A DNA stretch of 64,000 bases. It comes from Pholiota molesta. Its lineage: Eukaryota; Basidiomycota; Agaricomycetes; Agaricales; Strophariaceae. Positions 23,847 through 36,407 of this stretch are shown piece after piece. Both the position numbers and the translations under genes were made by a program. Where the stretch lies: contig JACGCK010000186.1 in the NCBI GenBank assembly GCA_014925825.1, positions 1 to 64,000 of the forward strand. Reading direction: 5' to 3'. Each line of letters begins with the position of its first letter. The first letter of the stretch is position 1. The notes beneath the pieces were generated by a model, which saw only the letters and a list, made by a program, of their open reading frames with translations, made no database searches and was not told the origin of the DNA.

Positions 23847-24878
23847 ATGGACTCCACTACCGTAGGACATCACTCTCTCTGCTCGTCTCCGAAATCATCT
23901 CGAAGGTCATCACCTACACCTTCTGTGCAAGTCAACACTAAGTTGCCTTGCCCAGAAGACTTAGATCTCGACGAAGTGCCTCACCCAAACTATACCCCTG
24001 AGGACATTGTTCGCGTGCAGCGACTTCTCCTTCACTTTGTACCAACAGAACTAGCCGACGCCATCATCGATCTTGCTGAATATTGGCCCTATGTGGGGAC
24101 ATCCCGCAATGATTTTTCGACCTCATATTCTGCTCTGGAAGCGCCTGATTCCAACGCACAATGGTGCTACCTCGTTTCACCAGAAGTCCCCTCGGTCGAG
24201 CGCAACGGCGTTCGCGTGCCGACTACGGTGAAAAAGGTGAAATTCTCATTCAAGACATATGAATCTTCGTGGGGGAAAGCAATTGAACCAGAAACAAAAG
24301 GTTAGTCACCCGTTGACCTCTATTGTATCGACTTTCTACTGACGATGTTTTTTGCAGGTCCGTCTAAAGGCTTCAAGACTTGGTTTGAGGCGTCCATTCT
24401 GAAGAAGGACGAGCCAGGGGAAGTGACTGCGTACCAGGACGACGTTCGGCCAAACGACTGGTTCGCGAAACTCGCAGCGCACCCCAAATATCAGAGCCAG
24501 TTACGAGACGCCGAATTTTCTGGACCGCGTGTGGACAACCCCTTCGATTCCAAAAAGCGGTGGCATGTTACGAATAATCCAGAAGCGATTCAGGACAAAG
24601 CGTGGCATGAAACTGTTTGGAGGCATTCGGATGTCCAAAAAAAGATGGACATTGACCCGGAGACTGGGATGGGCACTGGCCTTGGTTTCCTAGATTCTCT
24701 CTCTGTGGACGATCGCGTCGTTCTCATGGCTAGAGCGTTGGTATGTGACCAATCAACTCGACAGCTACTAACTTGGTCTTCTGACATGAACTTACTTTCA
24801 TAGTCTCCTGGATTGATCAACACTGTTTTCAATGTCAAACTAGAAATATACTATGCACTCTCGTCTTCGTATCTATAA
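23847..24878 (+). CDS. Conserved fungal protein of unknown function
   Basis: Exons 23847-24300, 24358-24740 and 24804-24878 give 303 residues in frame. After a Ser-rich start, residues 40-90 read ...HPNYTPEDIVRVQRLLLHFV and PTELADAIIDLAEYWPYVGT. The centre has KKVKFSFKTYESSWG, and later KGFKTWFEASILKKDE, RWHVTNNPEAIQDKAWHETV and DDRVVLMARALSPGLINTVF, ending in a short KLEIYYALSS strand. This order (a small helical N domain, then beta-rich segments each starting KFSFKT- or WHVTNN-like) is familiar from uncharacterised Dikarya proteins. No enzyme motif, signal peptide or membrane segment is visible. Probably soluble. Confidence 0.75.
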
Positions 24879-26276
24879 CTCCTTTATTCGTTGAACATGG
24901 ACAATTTAGATATAGGCTTTTAGACATGGGACTTTGGGGCTTTGGACATGGACAGTCAAATATAGGGTACCATTAGATTTATTGTAAATTCCAACCGGCG
25001 AACCTTTCAATTCTCGAAAACTTTACAATTCGATTGCAATACAGTTGGAAAATGGAAAGAAAAGCCACGCAGCTTGGAGATTGAAATATTGAACCCTTAA
25101 GTTTTTCTCTAGGGTTTCGAAACGCTTGAAGATACTGCTGCAATACATCTTGTAATTGTCCTTCAAAACATGTAAAGCATGAAGAATGAGGGCTTGATTG
25201 AAAGAGACGACCTGAAAGGCACAGTTTTGACCTTGACCTTTCATTCTTCGCAATAGGCTCAGGGTTCTCGCTCGGACGATGCAGGCACATTGTCGCCTTT
25301 CGTATGAAAATTCAAGATGTAAAATTTGACTTAGCAGCTCAGTGGGTTATTTCAGGACGTCTTGATACTTGCCAAAAATTTGAACCACTCGAAGCCGATC
25401 TCTATACTCCAGATTGAAGGAATCCCACCGATCTATTTTCTACTCGCGTTAAGTATGCATGTATACCATCCCCACGATCTGATTCATCGCAGATATCAGT
25501 TGTGCGCTTACTACTAAATAAACTGGCGAAGGAACGCCGCCAGTATTCATTCAACTCCAAACGCCCAAACGTCCCAGCTAGTGGGATCTTCTTGGATGAA
25601 AGACGCGGCTTTGTAAAACCTATAAACTTGAAACTTTCATGCACGGTAAAGCACGACGTCTAATATCTATCGGAGTTCAACGTTCATTGCTTGCTCATGA
25701 TTCAGAGTGCTGGATGCGCAGAAGCGTAGCGGAAACTCAAGGGAGAACCTCGGGTGTAGACTTCATTTTTCGCTCAGAGACGTGGTTACGAGATTAAAGT
25801 CGACATCCATCTCTATGGCCCACACTTGGCCCACACATAAAGTGTATAACCAATTGGTGAAGTATGCATTAAAAGTGGGCTTTGCGCTACTAGGAGGATG
25901 CCTGTTTTTCATTGATTTTTCTGACTCAAGGAACTCTCGAGGCTCTTGTCAACGTTTGGTTTCAGGAATACAAACTATCGTCCATGAAAGGAATGGCACC
26001 ACGAGGTCCGGAGACCAAGGACGAAGTTAGCTTCAAAGTCGACCAACTATACTCCATTAGATCACGCGTCGGTGAAGAATAATCGATAATCCATTATTCT
26101 AATCTCGTTTTAAAGGTGGGGAGAAGGAAAACCATAGCGTCATCACAGTGCAAATCAGTACAAGAAAGATCGACAGATATTGTACGGCATAGAGAGATAC
26201 AAGAAATATGGAGTGGGATTTGTCCATCGCGTGTATACGATACATACCTTTCGCAGTTTGGTCTCGGCACGTCCAT
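24879..26276. other. Intergenic region
   Basis: No gene supported. Frames at 25,402-25,644 (minus) and 25,707-26,030 (plus) are isolated, without recognisable motifs or continuing exons. Confidence 0.45.
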
Positions 26277-29200
26277 TCAATCAAGCTGGAGTTGGCCAGG
26301 CGTCCACGCGGTAGCAGTGGACGCAAAACCGTTGATGTTGTCACTTTGATTGACTATCCCCTTCCCATAAACACTGATCTGATAGACAGAAGCTACTGTC
26401 GAAAGACTGTAGACGCTGACATCCGATAAGGCGTCCAGATTTACGATCTGACTTTGACAGTCTCTTGTAGTCGTGCATTGGTCTTGAGAATAATTCTGAT
26501 CCAGGTAATTAGTTTGTCTATTCATTTCGGAGTTACTAGCAGTAGGCTTACGATGAAGAAGCTGTACAACCCAGCACCTGATGAAGAGCCTTCAGTCGTC
26601 ATGTCCCTTTGCGGAGCGTTACCATCGACGTACCAAAAATCAAGATATTCTGCGAATGCTTGACAGCCAAAGCCCAGGCTGATGCATTTCCTTCATAAGG
26701 CGTCGGATCGTGGTAAGTAGGATCAATTCTGAAGGGTGTTGGTGCAGCGGGCTTAGGCTGAAAGTAAGGCTGAATGAAGAAGTAAGCAAAAGAGAGGAAA
26801 CGTGATATCGAACCCACTTACACTTTCTGTTTGGATCAAACCCATGTAGTGGCGTTTCGCGCCGACTAGGTTATATTGGTAAATAACATGATGCTCTGCT
26901 GGATGTGCGTATGTATGTATGAGCACGACACTGACAGAATAGCGACGATCACTTGCATGCGGTTCCAATCATCCAGACTGGTCCTTGAGATTCCGAAAGA
27001 ATACCGCGACCGGCGTAAACAGTGAGTTGTGCTTGAGCTTCATGATCCAGATCGTGGTCTGCAAGCCAGACCCAGGTGCCCTAGGCGGATGTACCACGTT
27101 AGCGAAACATGGCGAGCTGAAACCATGTTGCAACCTACCTCAAAATATCCGGTAGCGAAAGGGGTGATGTGCAGACTCATAAAAGCGGCGTAGCATGGAT
27201 CGTATGGCCCCGTTCCGAATTGCGAACACGTATCGCCTTCCAAATTCGTTCCTCTACCTGTAGTTTCAATGCGTGAATAGCGAACTATTAAGAGCAAGGA
27301 AACACATACTTCCACCAAGCCTATCCAAACGCAATCACATTAGCGTCACTTGGAAACTCAAAACGAGGAATCCTCGGACCTGATGTGCGTATCCCACATT
27401 CCTGCCCCTGCTGGAGCGTCCTCGGGTTCTCTCACATTCCATTCAACGACGATCGCACCGGCAGCTGGGCCGACAGTGGTAAAGACCACGTCTGTGATCT
27501 CCGTCACTCCCTGCGATCCCCTTTCGCCCACCTGGAATACCACTCGCGGGTGCAGTTGGTCCTGGAAGGCAGGGCCTTTACCTGCAAGCACCGACCACGC
27601 TTCGCCAACGAGACGTGTCCCGGCAGGAATGGCCAGCGTGGATGTGACGACATAGAAGCCTGCGTCCAAGAATATGATTTGGTGGGCTGCATACTAATGA
27701 TCACTTTGTAAGAGAAGTTCCTCTAAAAGAAGCGCTGATAAGACGGAAACAGACCTTGTCGAAGAGTGATTGAAGCGCATTGGTATCGTCCGTCACACCG
27801 TCGCCTTTGGCACCTTGATCTCGGGCGCTGACGAAATCGCTGACATCATAGGCCTCGTATTGCGGATGTCCTCGACTAACAATTCTGCCATCCGCGTCCA
27901 ACAATGCAGGCGATTTATAAGGAGCGTCAATGGCGCCTTGTTTAAAGGATCCGTTCCCACTCGTCCCATGATAAACATTTCCCTGAACCCAGGAGTCGAT
28001 GGTCTTTGTTCTCAATGCGGGAGAGGTTCCAAGGAGGACATTTTGGCCACCTGCAACAGCGACGGCAACAGATACATTAGTGAGTTTCGCGTTGTTGATA
28101 ACCAGCGAGCCGTCGAGCGTCCCGTTCGACGCAGCGGATGTACGGATGAATATGGGGGTGTCTGTAACGATAGCGTCGATTATCGCTAGAGCTCCGGTTG
28201 TCTAAAAAATGTTGATGAGACGTTAACGTTAATATTGATTTAGGCAAATCTACCTGGCCTCCCGTTGCTTTGCCACCGGTTGCAACATCGAACCCGACCT
28301 GAATTCTATGAGTATCTTAAGGCGCATAAAATGTACAAGGCTACATACCTGACAGTTGTTGAACTTGACGTCCTGGTAGGTCCAGCCTGGGTGGGACATG
28401 GTTCAAATTAGCGATTTCCCATATGCAAATAATGTACCTTACCCCAATTCCACAAGCTATACACCCCAGTCTGAGCGTTATTGACGGTGATGTTTCTTAC
28501 CGTGAATCTTGGATATTTTAAAGAAGTTAGTGAAACAAAAAAAGCCACTGTTCATAGAGATACGCACTGCTGATTTCCGCCCCAAATGCCGAATTTCCCT
28601 ACATAATGTTAAAGGTGTTCGAACTCGGTTAAACCTTCAGGCTCACCTCCGTTGAAAATGAGATCTCCCATAAATCCACCGCTGCTATAATTGAGAAAGC
28701 ATTGCGTAGGGCACCTTGATTTGGCTCACCTTCCATTTTCCATCCAGATACCTAAGTACCAATTCGGACATCGTTAGCCATTTTATTGCGAGATCATACT
28801 TAGAAGCATCTATTTACCTTGGTGTGCCGTATTTGAAGCCGCAGACATTTCAAAAACAATATTCATCAGGGAAGTCGCCTGAGCTACTTGCCAATGTATT
28901 CCAGTTCCCTGCGAGTTTTGAGGGGGAACTCTGTAAATGAAAAATTAATAGAAGAAGACGTTAGAAATCAAGAAGTTGGAAATATCGTACTGTCGAGTGT
29001 CAATTATAAAGTTACGAATTGAGCGATGGCTACAACATATGAATAGAGTTAGCGATGGTTGAAAATACTGTCCCATTTCAATTGATTCGGCCGGGGGTGG
29101 GACATAGGACAAGGTGGCCGAATTTTTTCTTTCGACCAGCTGGATCGGCACATCGGACACCGCAGAAAATTTGGCCAAAGAATTTGACCAAAACAACATG

Positions 29201-30308
29201 AACAGCAGTGGTTTGGAGTGTTTTAGGGTGAAAAAAATGAAAAAAAAATCACTGGTGCAGAAATTGTTTCAAAACCCGCCATTCTCGGTGGGACACGGGA
29301 CAAACCACAAAATTTGGCCAAAAACACTTGCCTTGGGACACGGGACGGCCGAATCGAAATGGGACAGTATACAAAATTTGACCTACAAATTATTTGTGGC
29401 TTGGAAATATTGCGCGCCTCCTCCGCCCGGGATGTATGGATTAGCATCTGTTTGTTAGATCAATAAGAAGTATTCTTTTGAGCCCAAAAGAGGAGTACCT
29501 ATTATGGCCATCCCATTGAATGTTGGGGCGGCTAGCAAGGTTGGAGGATTTTTTGCATCACCGATGAGTTGCGTGTAATAGTAGGGGATGATCGGTGTAG
29601 AAACAAGATATATTCTATGGGCGTGCATTAGACACGTCAACCTGGTTATAGACCAAGATTCAACGCTTACCCTTGTGGAAAGTAGACGATGGCTGGAGAT
29701 ATACTGAACGCCGCTCATCATCAGTCATTGGGTACATCGTGTGTATTCAAGTGAATACTCACGTAGACGATGAACAATTGGTTGCAAGACCACATCTGTT
29801 CTGCGAGGTAATAGCAAGACTAGATGCAGCAATTAGCACACAGAAAAGTTGACGGAAGGAAAGCATCGCAGTTGCACGTACTTGATTGCAGCTGTATCGT
29901 CGTGCACTCCATCACCAAAGGCACCATAGTCCTGTCATCCAATGTTAGACTATCATTCTGTAGAGAGATCCAGTCCACAAAAAGACTTGCTTTAACGTTC
30001 CTGAAGACCTTGTAGCCTACAGGATCAGGATTGAATGGCGATATTCCCTGATGCTTGATCTTCTCCATCCAGAACGGTTCCTCAGCATTACGACCTCCGG
30101 TTCCTTCACGACGCGATTGGACTTGGTGTACGCTCTTGAGAGGTGATATAGCTTTCATCAATGAATTAATCATGGGCATTGGAGCCAAGGCCAGCTCCTC
30201 AGCATGGGGAGACGTGGTGGCTGCATGGATCGCCTGGCAAAGGAATCCAACTAGGAGGAGTTTCGTGACTAGACGACGCGTGGCGTCACAACTATCACGT
30301 GTTGGCAT
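26277..30308 (-). CDS. Secreted glucan exo-1,3-beta-glucosidase, glycoside hydrolase family 55
   Basis: More than a dozen exons on the minus strand. The start at 30308 gives MPTRDSCDATRRLV and a signal peptide (LVTKLLLVGFLCQAIHA). The family's two beta-helix modules are both marked: DYGAFGDGVHDDTAAI in the first and DQGAKGDGVTDDTNAL in the second. Between and after them come FHRSIRNFIIDTRQVPPQNS, LIFNGGKFGIWGGNQ, FYVVTSTLAIPAGTRLVGEA, GVTEITDVVFTTVGPAAGAI and SEHHVIYQYNLVGA. A DCQTTRDCQSQIVNLDALSD segment lies near the C terminus. Family members release glucose from beta-1,3-glucan, acting on cell walls or callose. Two oddities: one intron (29932-29990) begins with GC, and another is swollen to about 360 bp by a MITE. 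The reading frame itself looks intact. Confidence 0.88.
29068..29367. mobile_element. 300-bp TA-flanked MITE inside a GH55 intron
   Basis: The ends are inverted: CTGTCCCATTTCAATTGATT... on the left and ...GGCCGAATCGAAATGGGACAG on the right, differing only by a 4-bp gap. Each end is flanked by TA (29066-29067 and 29368-29369), as expected for Tc1/mariner-type insertion. The interior repeats GGGACA/GGGACACGGGAC and AATTTGGCCAAA motifs and has no coding capacity. The whole element lies in the intron between the exons reading ...AQYFQATNN and FHRSIRNF, so splicing would remove it. Confidence 0.85.
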
Positions 30309-31904
30309 CTTGGAAATGAGAGGAATTGAAATGTCACTGCCGCTTGTCGACTCTGAGTGCTTCGAGTTGAGTCCCTTGATATTCAAGCGCCCGTTTTTTA
30401 AAGCTGGTAGAGCGCTTTTCTTAGGGAGACGATGGTTGGACGATGGTGTAGAAGTTTACGTGCATGGCATATTAATTGCGCCTCTTGTTTATATGCCCTG
30501 GACTAAGATTTCCTGATCCGAACTTCGAAGCGAAGAAGCTTAGTGGACCATTACTGTCGATGTGACGAAGTTGTCGAATCTCTAGCTTAATACTAAATGA
30601 CTTGTGCAACTTGGGACATCAGAGTCACTCGCGGTATTAAGAGGATAAAGTGGTGGAGATATCATTGAGCTTGAAGATAAGCAAGCTCAGAAAGTATCAA
30701 CTCTCAAGGCACAAGTAAGTACTCGTAACTCGTATGTTTGTTCGACAAGAATTTTGCAAGAATTATCCTTACGTAGGTAGAAATAGGCACGATTCCAAAA
30801 GTCTGAGCTCTGTATTGAAGGCGAATTTATGATTTATGGGCATACGTTACCGTACGATAAGCAATTAAAGTAGAAGGCCCACCTGTGACGCCAGGTATGC
30901 AACATTTCTAACTGATCGCTTTCGAACAAGAATCACAAGGTGAGTCATTCATATCTTTTATGTAAATGAATTCATGAAGGGTGCATCAGGGTGCATCGTT
31001 TTGCGCGGAATCCTTGGAGTCATTTAATCAGCGAAGGATTATTTGACTTGCTTGGGGTATAAGTAGTGCTTAAAAATTATGTATCATCTTCAAATTCTTT
31101 CTGAAAGGAGACTCAGTATGGAAGCTACCCGTATTCTCGTAAGGTCCAACGGTCAAATTCATGCGTCTTGCGGAAGACTACTCCAACCTCCGCCCGCCAC
31201 TTCGCATGCAATTGCATATCCAGGTATCAAGGAGCTTGATTATACCGACCCGACATTCCCTACGTTGATTCAGGAGATGTGCTGTACTTGAGTATGCACA
31301 AGCGCCCAATTGCAGATGCCGTATCGGCCGGAGGCTGCCGTCTCTCAAGAACGGCCCGCACGCGTACCTGCCAATCACGATATGTTCGAACTTCGAACAA
31401 AGTTGCGGATGTTCTGTTCAGGTCCGGTTCGAGCACTTTTTGTCGAACTAAAAACCGAACCTGACTGTAGAATAATGAGGACAATACAGAACTTGAACCG
31501 TACGAGGACCTCGGCCCCCGAGCCCCGACTGAACTGGCACTGAAGATATGTTTGTTTGTATTGGAAGGGGCTGGGGATTTGCGATGCCGAGTACCCGAGT
31601 CTTCTCGTAGTCTTCACTGCCATTCCGTCTTTCAGCCTTGCCCAGCGGGGCCGATCTTTTGGAACAGTACGCACATTTTGTCTCACGTCCGTTGCTTATA
31701 TTTAGTACGGTGCATAACCTCAGTGTGGTGCTACAGGGTACCGGAACACTGCCATGTAATACTTCGCTCGTCATCAATGCATTCATCGGACACTACACCG
31801 GAAGACCAACCGCTGCCCTATATTATAACCTCTCAAAAACCTCCATCCTTTCTGTCTGACTTTCGCCCCTCCCAATCATATTTCCCTGACCGACACTTGA
31901 TCCA
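30309..31904. other. Intergenic region between divergent GH55 and MFS genes
   Basis: Shared upstream region of two genes transcribed away from each other. No gene recognised. It contains an imperfect inverted repeat at 31,418-31,464 (TCAGGTCCGGTT...AACCGAACCTGA). Confidence 0.45.
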
Positions 31905-34467
31905 ATGACCAGCTCGGTTGAACCCCAACCGGGACGACATCTGTCTAATGATAGCCGCACCAGGAACTCACGAGATGGACTTTCGTCTCGAACAGATTCG
32001 GCAACAGTCCTACCGGGCGAAAGGTTGTCTGAGGACGCTGAAGACCGGGCGATGGAGACACATGAATACGACTCGAAACACGAAGCGGAAGGGGACGCCA
32101 ACGGCGCGAAGGACAGAATCGACGCCGATACGACGAGTGAGGATGATATCATGTGGGTGGATTGGGATGGTCCTGGTGATCCCACAAACCCTAAAAAGTG
32201 TGTTATCCGTCCTAGATATGTTTCGAAAGCACTGATTTTGTTCGCAGCTGGCCGTATCGAAAAAAATGGGCAGCTACGCTCGTCGTTTCATCCTTCACAT
32301 TCATATCCCCCGTCTCCTCATCCATGGTTGCGCCAGCCACAGAGCAAATAGCACAACAATTCGGAATCACAAATAATGTGCTTATGGCCATCATCACTAG
32401 TGTTTTTGTTCTGGGATACTGTACGTTCTTCATTAATTTTTACTCTGGCGTATTGACTCACTGATCATTTGTCGTTAGCTGTCGGCCCACTGGTCAGTAC
32501 TAATTTTCTTATAGGACCACCCTATGATTCACATTCAGGTTCGGCCTCGATAGTTCATAGGCCCTCTCAGCGAAATATACGGACGCTCACGGGTACTCCA
32601 AATATCTAACCTGTTTTACTTGGGTAAGCTTGATCGCTTCCACGATTTACCCGTCCCATTCACACGAACTTGGACCCTTCTACGCTCTAGCGTGGAACAT
32701 AGGCTGCGGCTTCGCGCAGAACCCCAGTCAGCTTATAGCTTTCCGATTTCTCGCCGGTCTAGGCGGTAGTGCGCCACTATCTGTATGTGGAAACCCTGTC
32801 CTATTTGCAGCATTTGTCGTGAAACTCACATTCTCGTCAAGGTCGGTGGAGGCGTGCTCGGCGACGTCTGGCGCCCCGAAGAAAGAGGAAGAGCCATCGC
32901 GATATATTCACTTGCACCGCTGTTGGGACCTGTCATCGGTCCCGTTTGTGGTGGCTGGTAAGTCGTCGCAAAAATAGCGCTGGTGAGCTCATAACTGACC
33001 CGCGTGTACGTAGGATCGCCGAGCGATCGACGTGGAGATGGGTTTTCTGGTCGACTAGTATTGTCGATGTGCTCGTTCAAATTTCTGGTTTGTTCTTTCT
33101 CAAAGAAAGTACGTTTTTTCGTGACTCTATCTAAGGGTCATTCGTTGTATGTACCTGATATATGTAGCTTTTGCACCATATCTCCTCGACGTCAAAGCCA
33201 AACAAATACGACTAGCACAAGATGTTGAAAAGGGGCCACATAAGCGCATCTTGACTGTGTACGAATCGTCTGAAGATCGCTCGTACGTCTTAATTTCATA
33301 TATCGTTTTAGCATTTCTTTCTAGGATTTGGGCGAATCTGACTGAGTTACATAGGTGGCAGCATATCTTTGGCAAAGCGCTTATACGCCCATTCCAACTT
33401 TTCGTGCAAGAGCCAATCATCCAATTTCTCGGCATGTACATGGCGTTTGTTTATGGGATCTTTTATCGTATGTTATCTTCTTTTTCCGCATATAAGGGCC
33501 TTGCAGCTCAACTCCAATTTCCAGTTTTCCTGACAACCATGCCTTCGATTTTCCGTGACATCTACCACGAAGGTGTGGGCATTGGCGGCCTACACTATAT
33601 CGCCCTTGGCCTGGGCTTGGGACTTTCATCTCAAATTAACGCACGGTTCATGGATCGGATATATATTCATTTCAAAACGAAAAATGGGGGTGTCGGGGAG
33701 CCCGAGTTCCGTCTTCGTACGTGCTTTCCATGTCGTGCTTTAGTTTCTTCATAATCGAATGTCTCCCTTCATCTTTGCAGCGAGTATGTTCCCTGGGACA
33801 TTTTTGCTGCCTTTCGGAATTTTCCTGGCGGGTTGGTCGGCGCAACGGGGATGGCATTGGGTGGTCACTGACATTGTAAGTGATACTCGGTTTGAGGCTT
33901 GTACGCCGCGTATGGTTATGCGATGCTCAACGCTTCTTCGTCTCCAAGGGCATTGCATGCGTGGGTGCTGGGTTGATCCTCGTATTCCAATCGACGCAGA
34001 CATACGTCGTCGATACGTTCACTCTGCATGCAGCGTCTGGTACGTCTCACTTGCCTCCATTTATGCGTATCGTAAATTTAACGCGTATATTCCATATAGC
34101 CCTCGCCGCAGTCTCGTTCTTCCGCTCTCTCGCAGGTTTCGGCTTCCCCCTGTTCGCGCCGGCGATGTACGCAAAATTGGGGTACGGGAAAGGCGACACC
34201 ATTCTCGCATGTCTGGCCATCGGCCTCGGGTGTCCTGCGTGCGTCCTCTTGTTTATCATCCTAATCATACGCCATGGGATATTGACAAAGTGCTACAAAC
34301 ACCTTTATAGTCCCTTGTTACTCTGGAAATACGGCCAAAGGATACGCGCGAGCAGTAGGTACGCGCAAAAAGGGCAGATGCGCACGCCGCCCTCCGCACC
34401 GGGTACAAGTGCGCCGTCCCCGGCGCAGGCTGTTGGGGAGAAGAAGAAGGCGCCCGAGACGAAATAG
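31905..34467 (+). CDS. Major facilitator superfamily transporter, DHA1-type multidrug/polyamine antiporter
   Basis: Multi-exon gene with about 12 predicted helices. The N-terminal 90 residues are acidic and cytosolic and end ...MWVDWDGPGDPTNPKNWPYR, the usual entry to helix 1 in Tpo1/Flr1-like transporters. Helix 1 is WAATLVVSSFTFISPVSSSM, and helix 2 leads into motif A (FIGPLSEIYGRSRVLQ). Then come FRFLAGLGGSAPLSVGGGVL, GDVWRPEERGRAIAIYSLAP and LLGPVIGPVCGGW. The second half has LFVQEPIIQFLGMYMAFVYG, FRDIYHEGVGIGGLHYIALG, MFPGTFLLPFGIFLAGWSAQ and FGFPLFAPAMYAKLGYGKGD. It would export small molecules by proton antiport at the plasma membrane. The substrate cannot be told. The upstream neighbour, GH55, is divergent. 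Confidence 0.87.
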
Positions 34468-34973
34468 ACGATTAAGAAAAGTAATAGAGGCAATATGCCA
34501 CGACAAAGCAGGCTATTCGCATCTGCGAACGGATTGATACATCATGCTAAACCACTTCCCCCACTTTGTCATCACTTCCAGCTCATGATCATGACTACTC
34601 ACGTAGATACTACTTTATGACCATACCCTAATCAACCAGTTTTAATATCTGTTTTTTTTTTTCGTTCTGGTATGTAGGCACATCGTCAGGTACTCGGTAA
34701 CATCGCCGATTCGGACCTTTGCTCAAAGCCAACACCGATGACTGATAACAATAGCGATGACATCATGACTTGTAATAGACACCGATCACCTGCCCTGGGC
34801 GCTTAATTGCACTCAGGGATACGGACAGCTACGGAAGGCTACGGACAGCGAGAAGTGATTCGCGCTTTTCTAACTGTCGGCATTACATGTTCCAGATAAA
34901 ACGACATCGACAATATTTAGGTACAAAGATAGTTATTTAAGACACATTCAGGCGCTGAAATGAGAAGGGAGCA
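34468..34973. other. Intergenic region between convergent genes
   Basis: 3' flanks of the MFS gene and of the cysteine-rich gene. Nothing else seen. Confidence 0.5.
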
Positions 34974-35892
34974 TCAAGCACAATCAAAATAATCCCCCGG
35001 AATGACATTAGGACATCCGTCTTGATCTGAATAACTCATGCCATGAATATTCTGATGGCCTCAAGTTATGTTTTCAAATGCTGCCTGGCTCACCCTGGTA
35101 AGTAGGACAATCATCGGCGTCCTCGCAGCACCTGATGCACGCCCGCGGTCCCGCGGGCTCGAGGAGCTCTACATAGTGGTTGTACCTAGTAGATGCCCAA
35201 GGGAATCAGCAGTAGTTCATTGGATGCGTAGAATTTTAAAGTATGAGTATTACGCACCCAGCACAAACACTACCAGATGGATTACCAGTCCCATCCGGGC
35301 CCCCGCTCGAGTCGTATTGGCCGCCAGCATCTCCTTCGTTGATTCTGTCGAGGGAAGATGGGTTGATGCAACCTGTAACTAAAACACACCGCCTTCCGTG
35401 AGATGGGACAGCATGTCATGAGGGGTAGTTATCGAAAAATAGACGCACGCTGGACGTATCTACCGCTGCCTGTCCCGGTGGTGTAGGCAACATTGCTCCA
35501 GAAGTCATCGGGCATCTGTCCCTGGTCATCAGAGACGCGGGCTGACGAAGTGCAGTAGACGGTGGTTCCTCCCGGATATTCGCTGTCGCCGACATTCGTG
35601 TACTCATCTCTGTAAGTTGGTAAATCAAAGATATGGATTATTTGCTGCAAAACGGGACAAGGCGATGCCACATTACCTTGGGACGACCAAGCTAAGCATT
35701 TTTTTGCTAAGTAATATGCGCTAGAGAAACTCAAACTCTTCAGACGTACCAGTAAGCATCTGCGCCATTGACGACAACGGTATTATCGTAGGCCGTCCGC
35801 CAACCTCGTGCGAAAGGGCTTGGATTGGCTAGCACTGATTCTGATACAAAAGATAGAAAGGCGGGAAGGATTGTGAATTTGAAAAAATACAT
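34974..35892 (-). CDS. Small cysteine-rich secreted protein, Agaricomycete family of unknown role
   Basis: Six exons (35750-35892, 35677-35706, 35449-35609, 35258-35378, 35094-35185, 34974-35026) sum to 600 bp, giving 199 residues. It starts with a signal peptide (MYFFKFTILPAFLSFVSESV, LA). Then come RGWRTAYDNTVVVNGADAYW, YCTSSARVSDDQGQMPDDFW, CINPSSLDRINEGDAGGQYD and SSGGPDGTGNPSGSVCAGYN. It ends HYVELLEPAGPRACIRCCED plus ADDCPTYQDQDGCPNVIPGD and YFDCA. The CxxCC motif and the GGQYDS/GNPSGSVC signature recur in secreted mushroom proteins without assigned function. It may act in the cell wall or in interactions with other organisms; that is inference. Confidence 0.78.
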
Positions 35893-36265
35893 AGGGAACG
35901 TTTGATGGTAAATTGTTGATTCGAGAGTGAAGTTGGATAGCTTGTTCAAAGGCGATTTCGATAGAACTTTGATAGAGATCAGAAATTACAAAAATCAACA
36001 GGTGAAAGTGGTTGGCTGAGTGTGCGTGGTATAAGTATACCTGGCGTGCTCGTATTTCCTGAGGTGGATGGAGGAGAAGGAGAGCGGATATATATTCTGG
36101 AGTCGAAACGCGATGTGATCGACGTTCACAGATATTTAAATAATGTATCTACATGTTGTGGACCAGGCAGAGCTATTCAATGAAAAACGAGAGGACTACT
36201 TAAAATTGGCTTGAAGCTGGGAATTTTATTTTTCATTTACACTAGCCGCTTGAAGCTTGAGCTTG
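35893..36265. other. Upstream flank of the secreted protein gene
   Basis: Presumed promoter. The transposon target site AGGTTCCG follows it. Confidence 0.45.
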
Positions 36266-36273
36266 AGGTTCCG
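36266..36273. repeat. Left 8-bp target-site duplication of the 15.8-kb transposon
   Basis: AGGTTCCG directly precedes the CAAGGGG terminus. The same 8 bases directly follow the other terminus. Confidence 0.95.
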
Positions 36274-36407
36274 CAAGGGGTGTTCACCGGACATTTCCGA
36301 AACATCAACCTGTCCGAGATTTGAGAAATCAAGTGCCAGCAGTCATGGCTGATGGCAGCCGTTTTTAGAAGGAGCAGGGGTCTTTTCCGTCGGCTATCAG
36401 CAGCTCG
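36274..36407 (+). repeat. Left terminal inverted repeat, 134 bp
   Basis: Identical at every base to the reverse complement of 51948-52081. Beyond 36407 one mismatch is followed by five matching bases and then divergence. Confidence 0.97.

Noticed and set aside
31418..31464. Imperfect inverted repeat TCAGGTCCGGTT...AACCGAACCTGA as a small transposon
   Set aside because: Only about 12 bp match, no target duplication was found, and the length is too short for a MITE.
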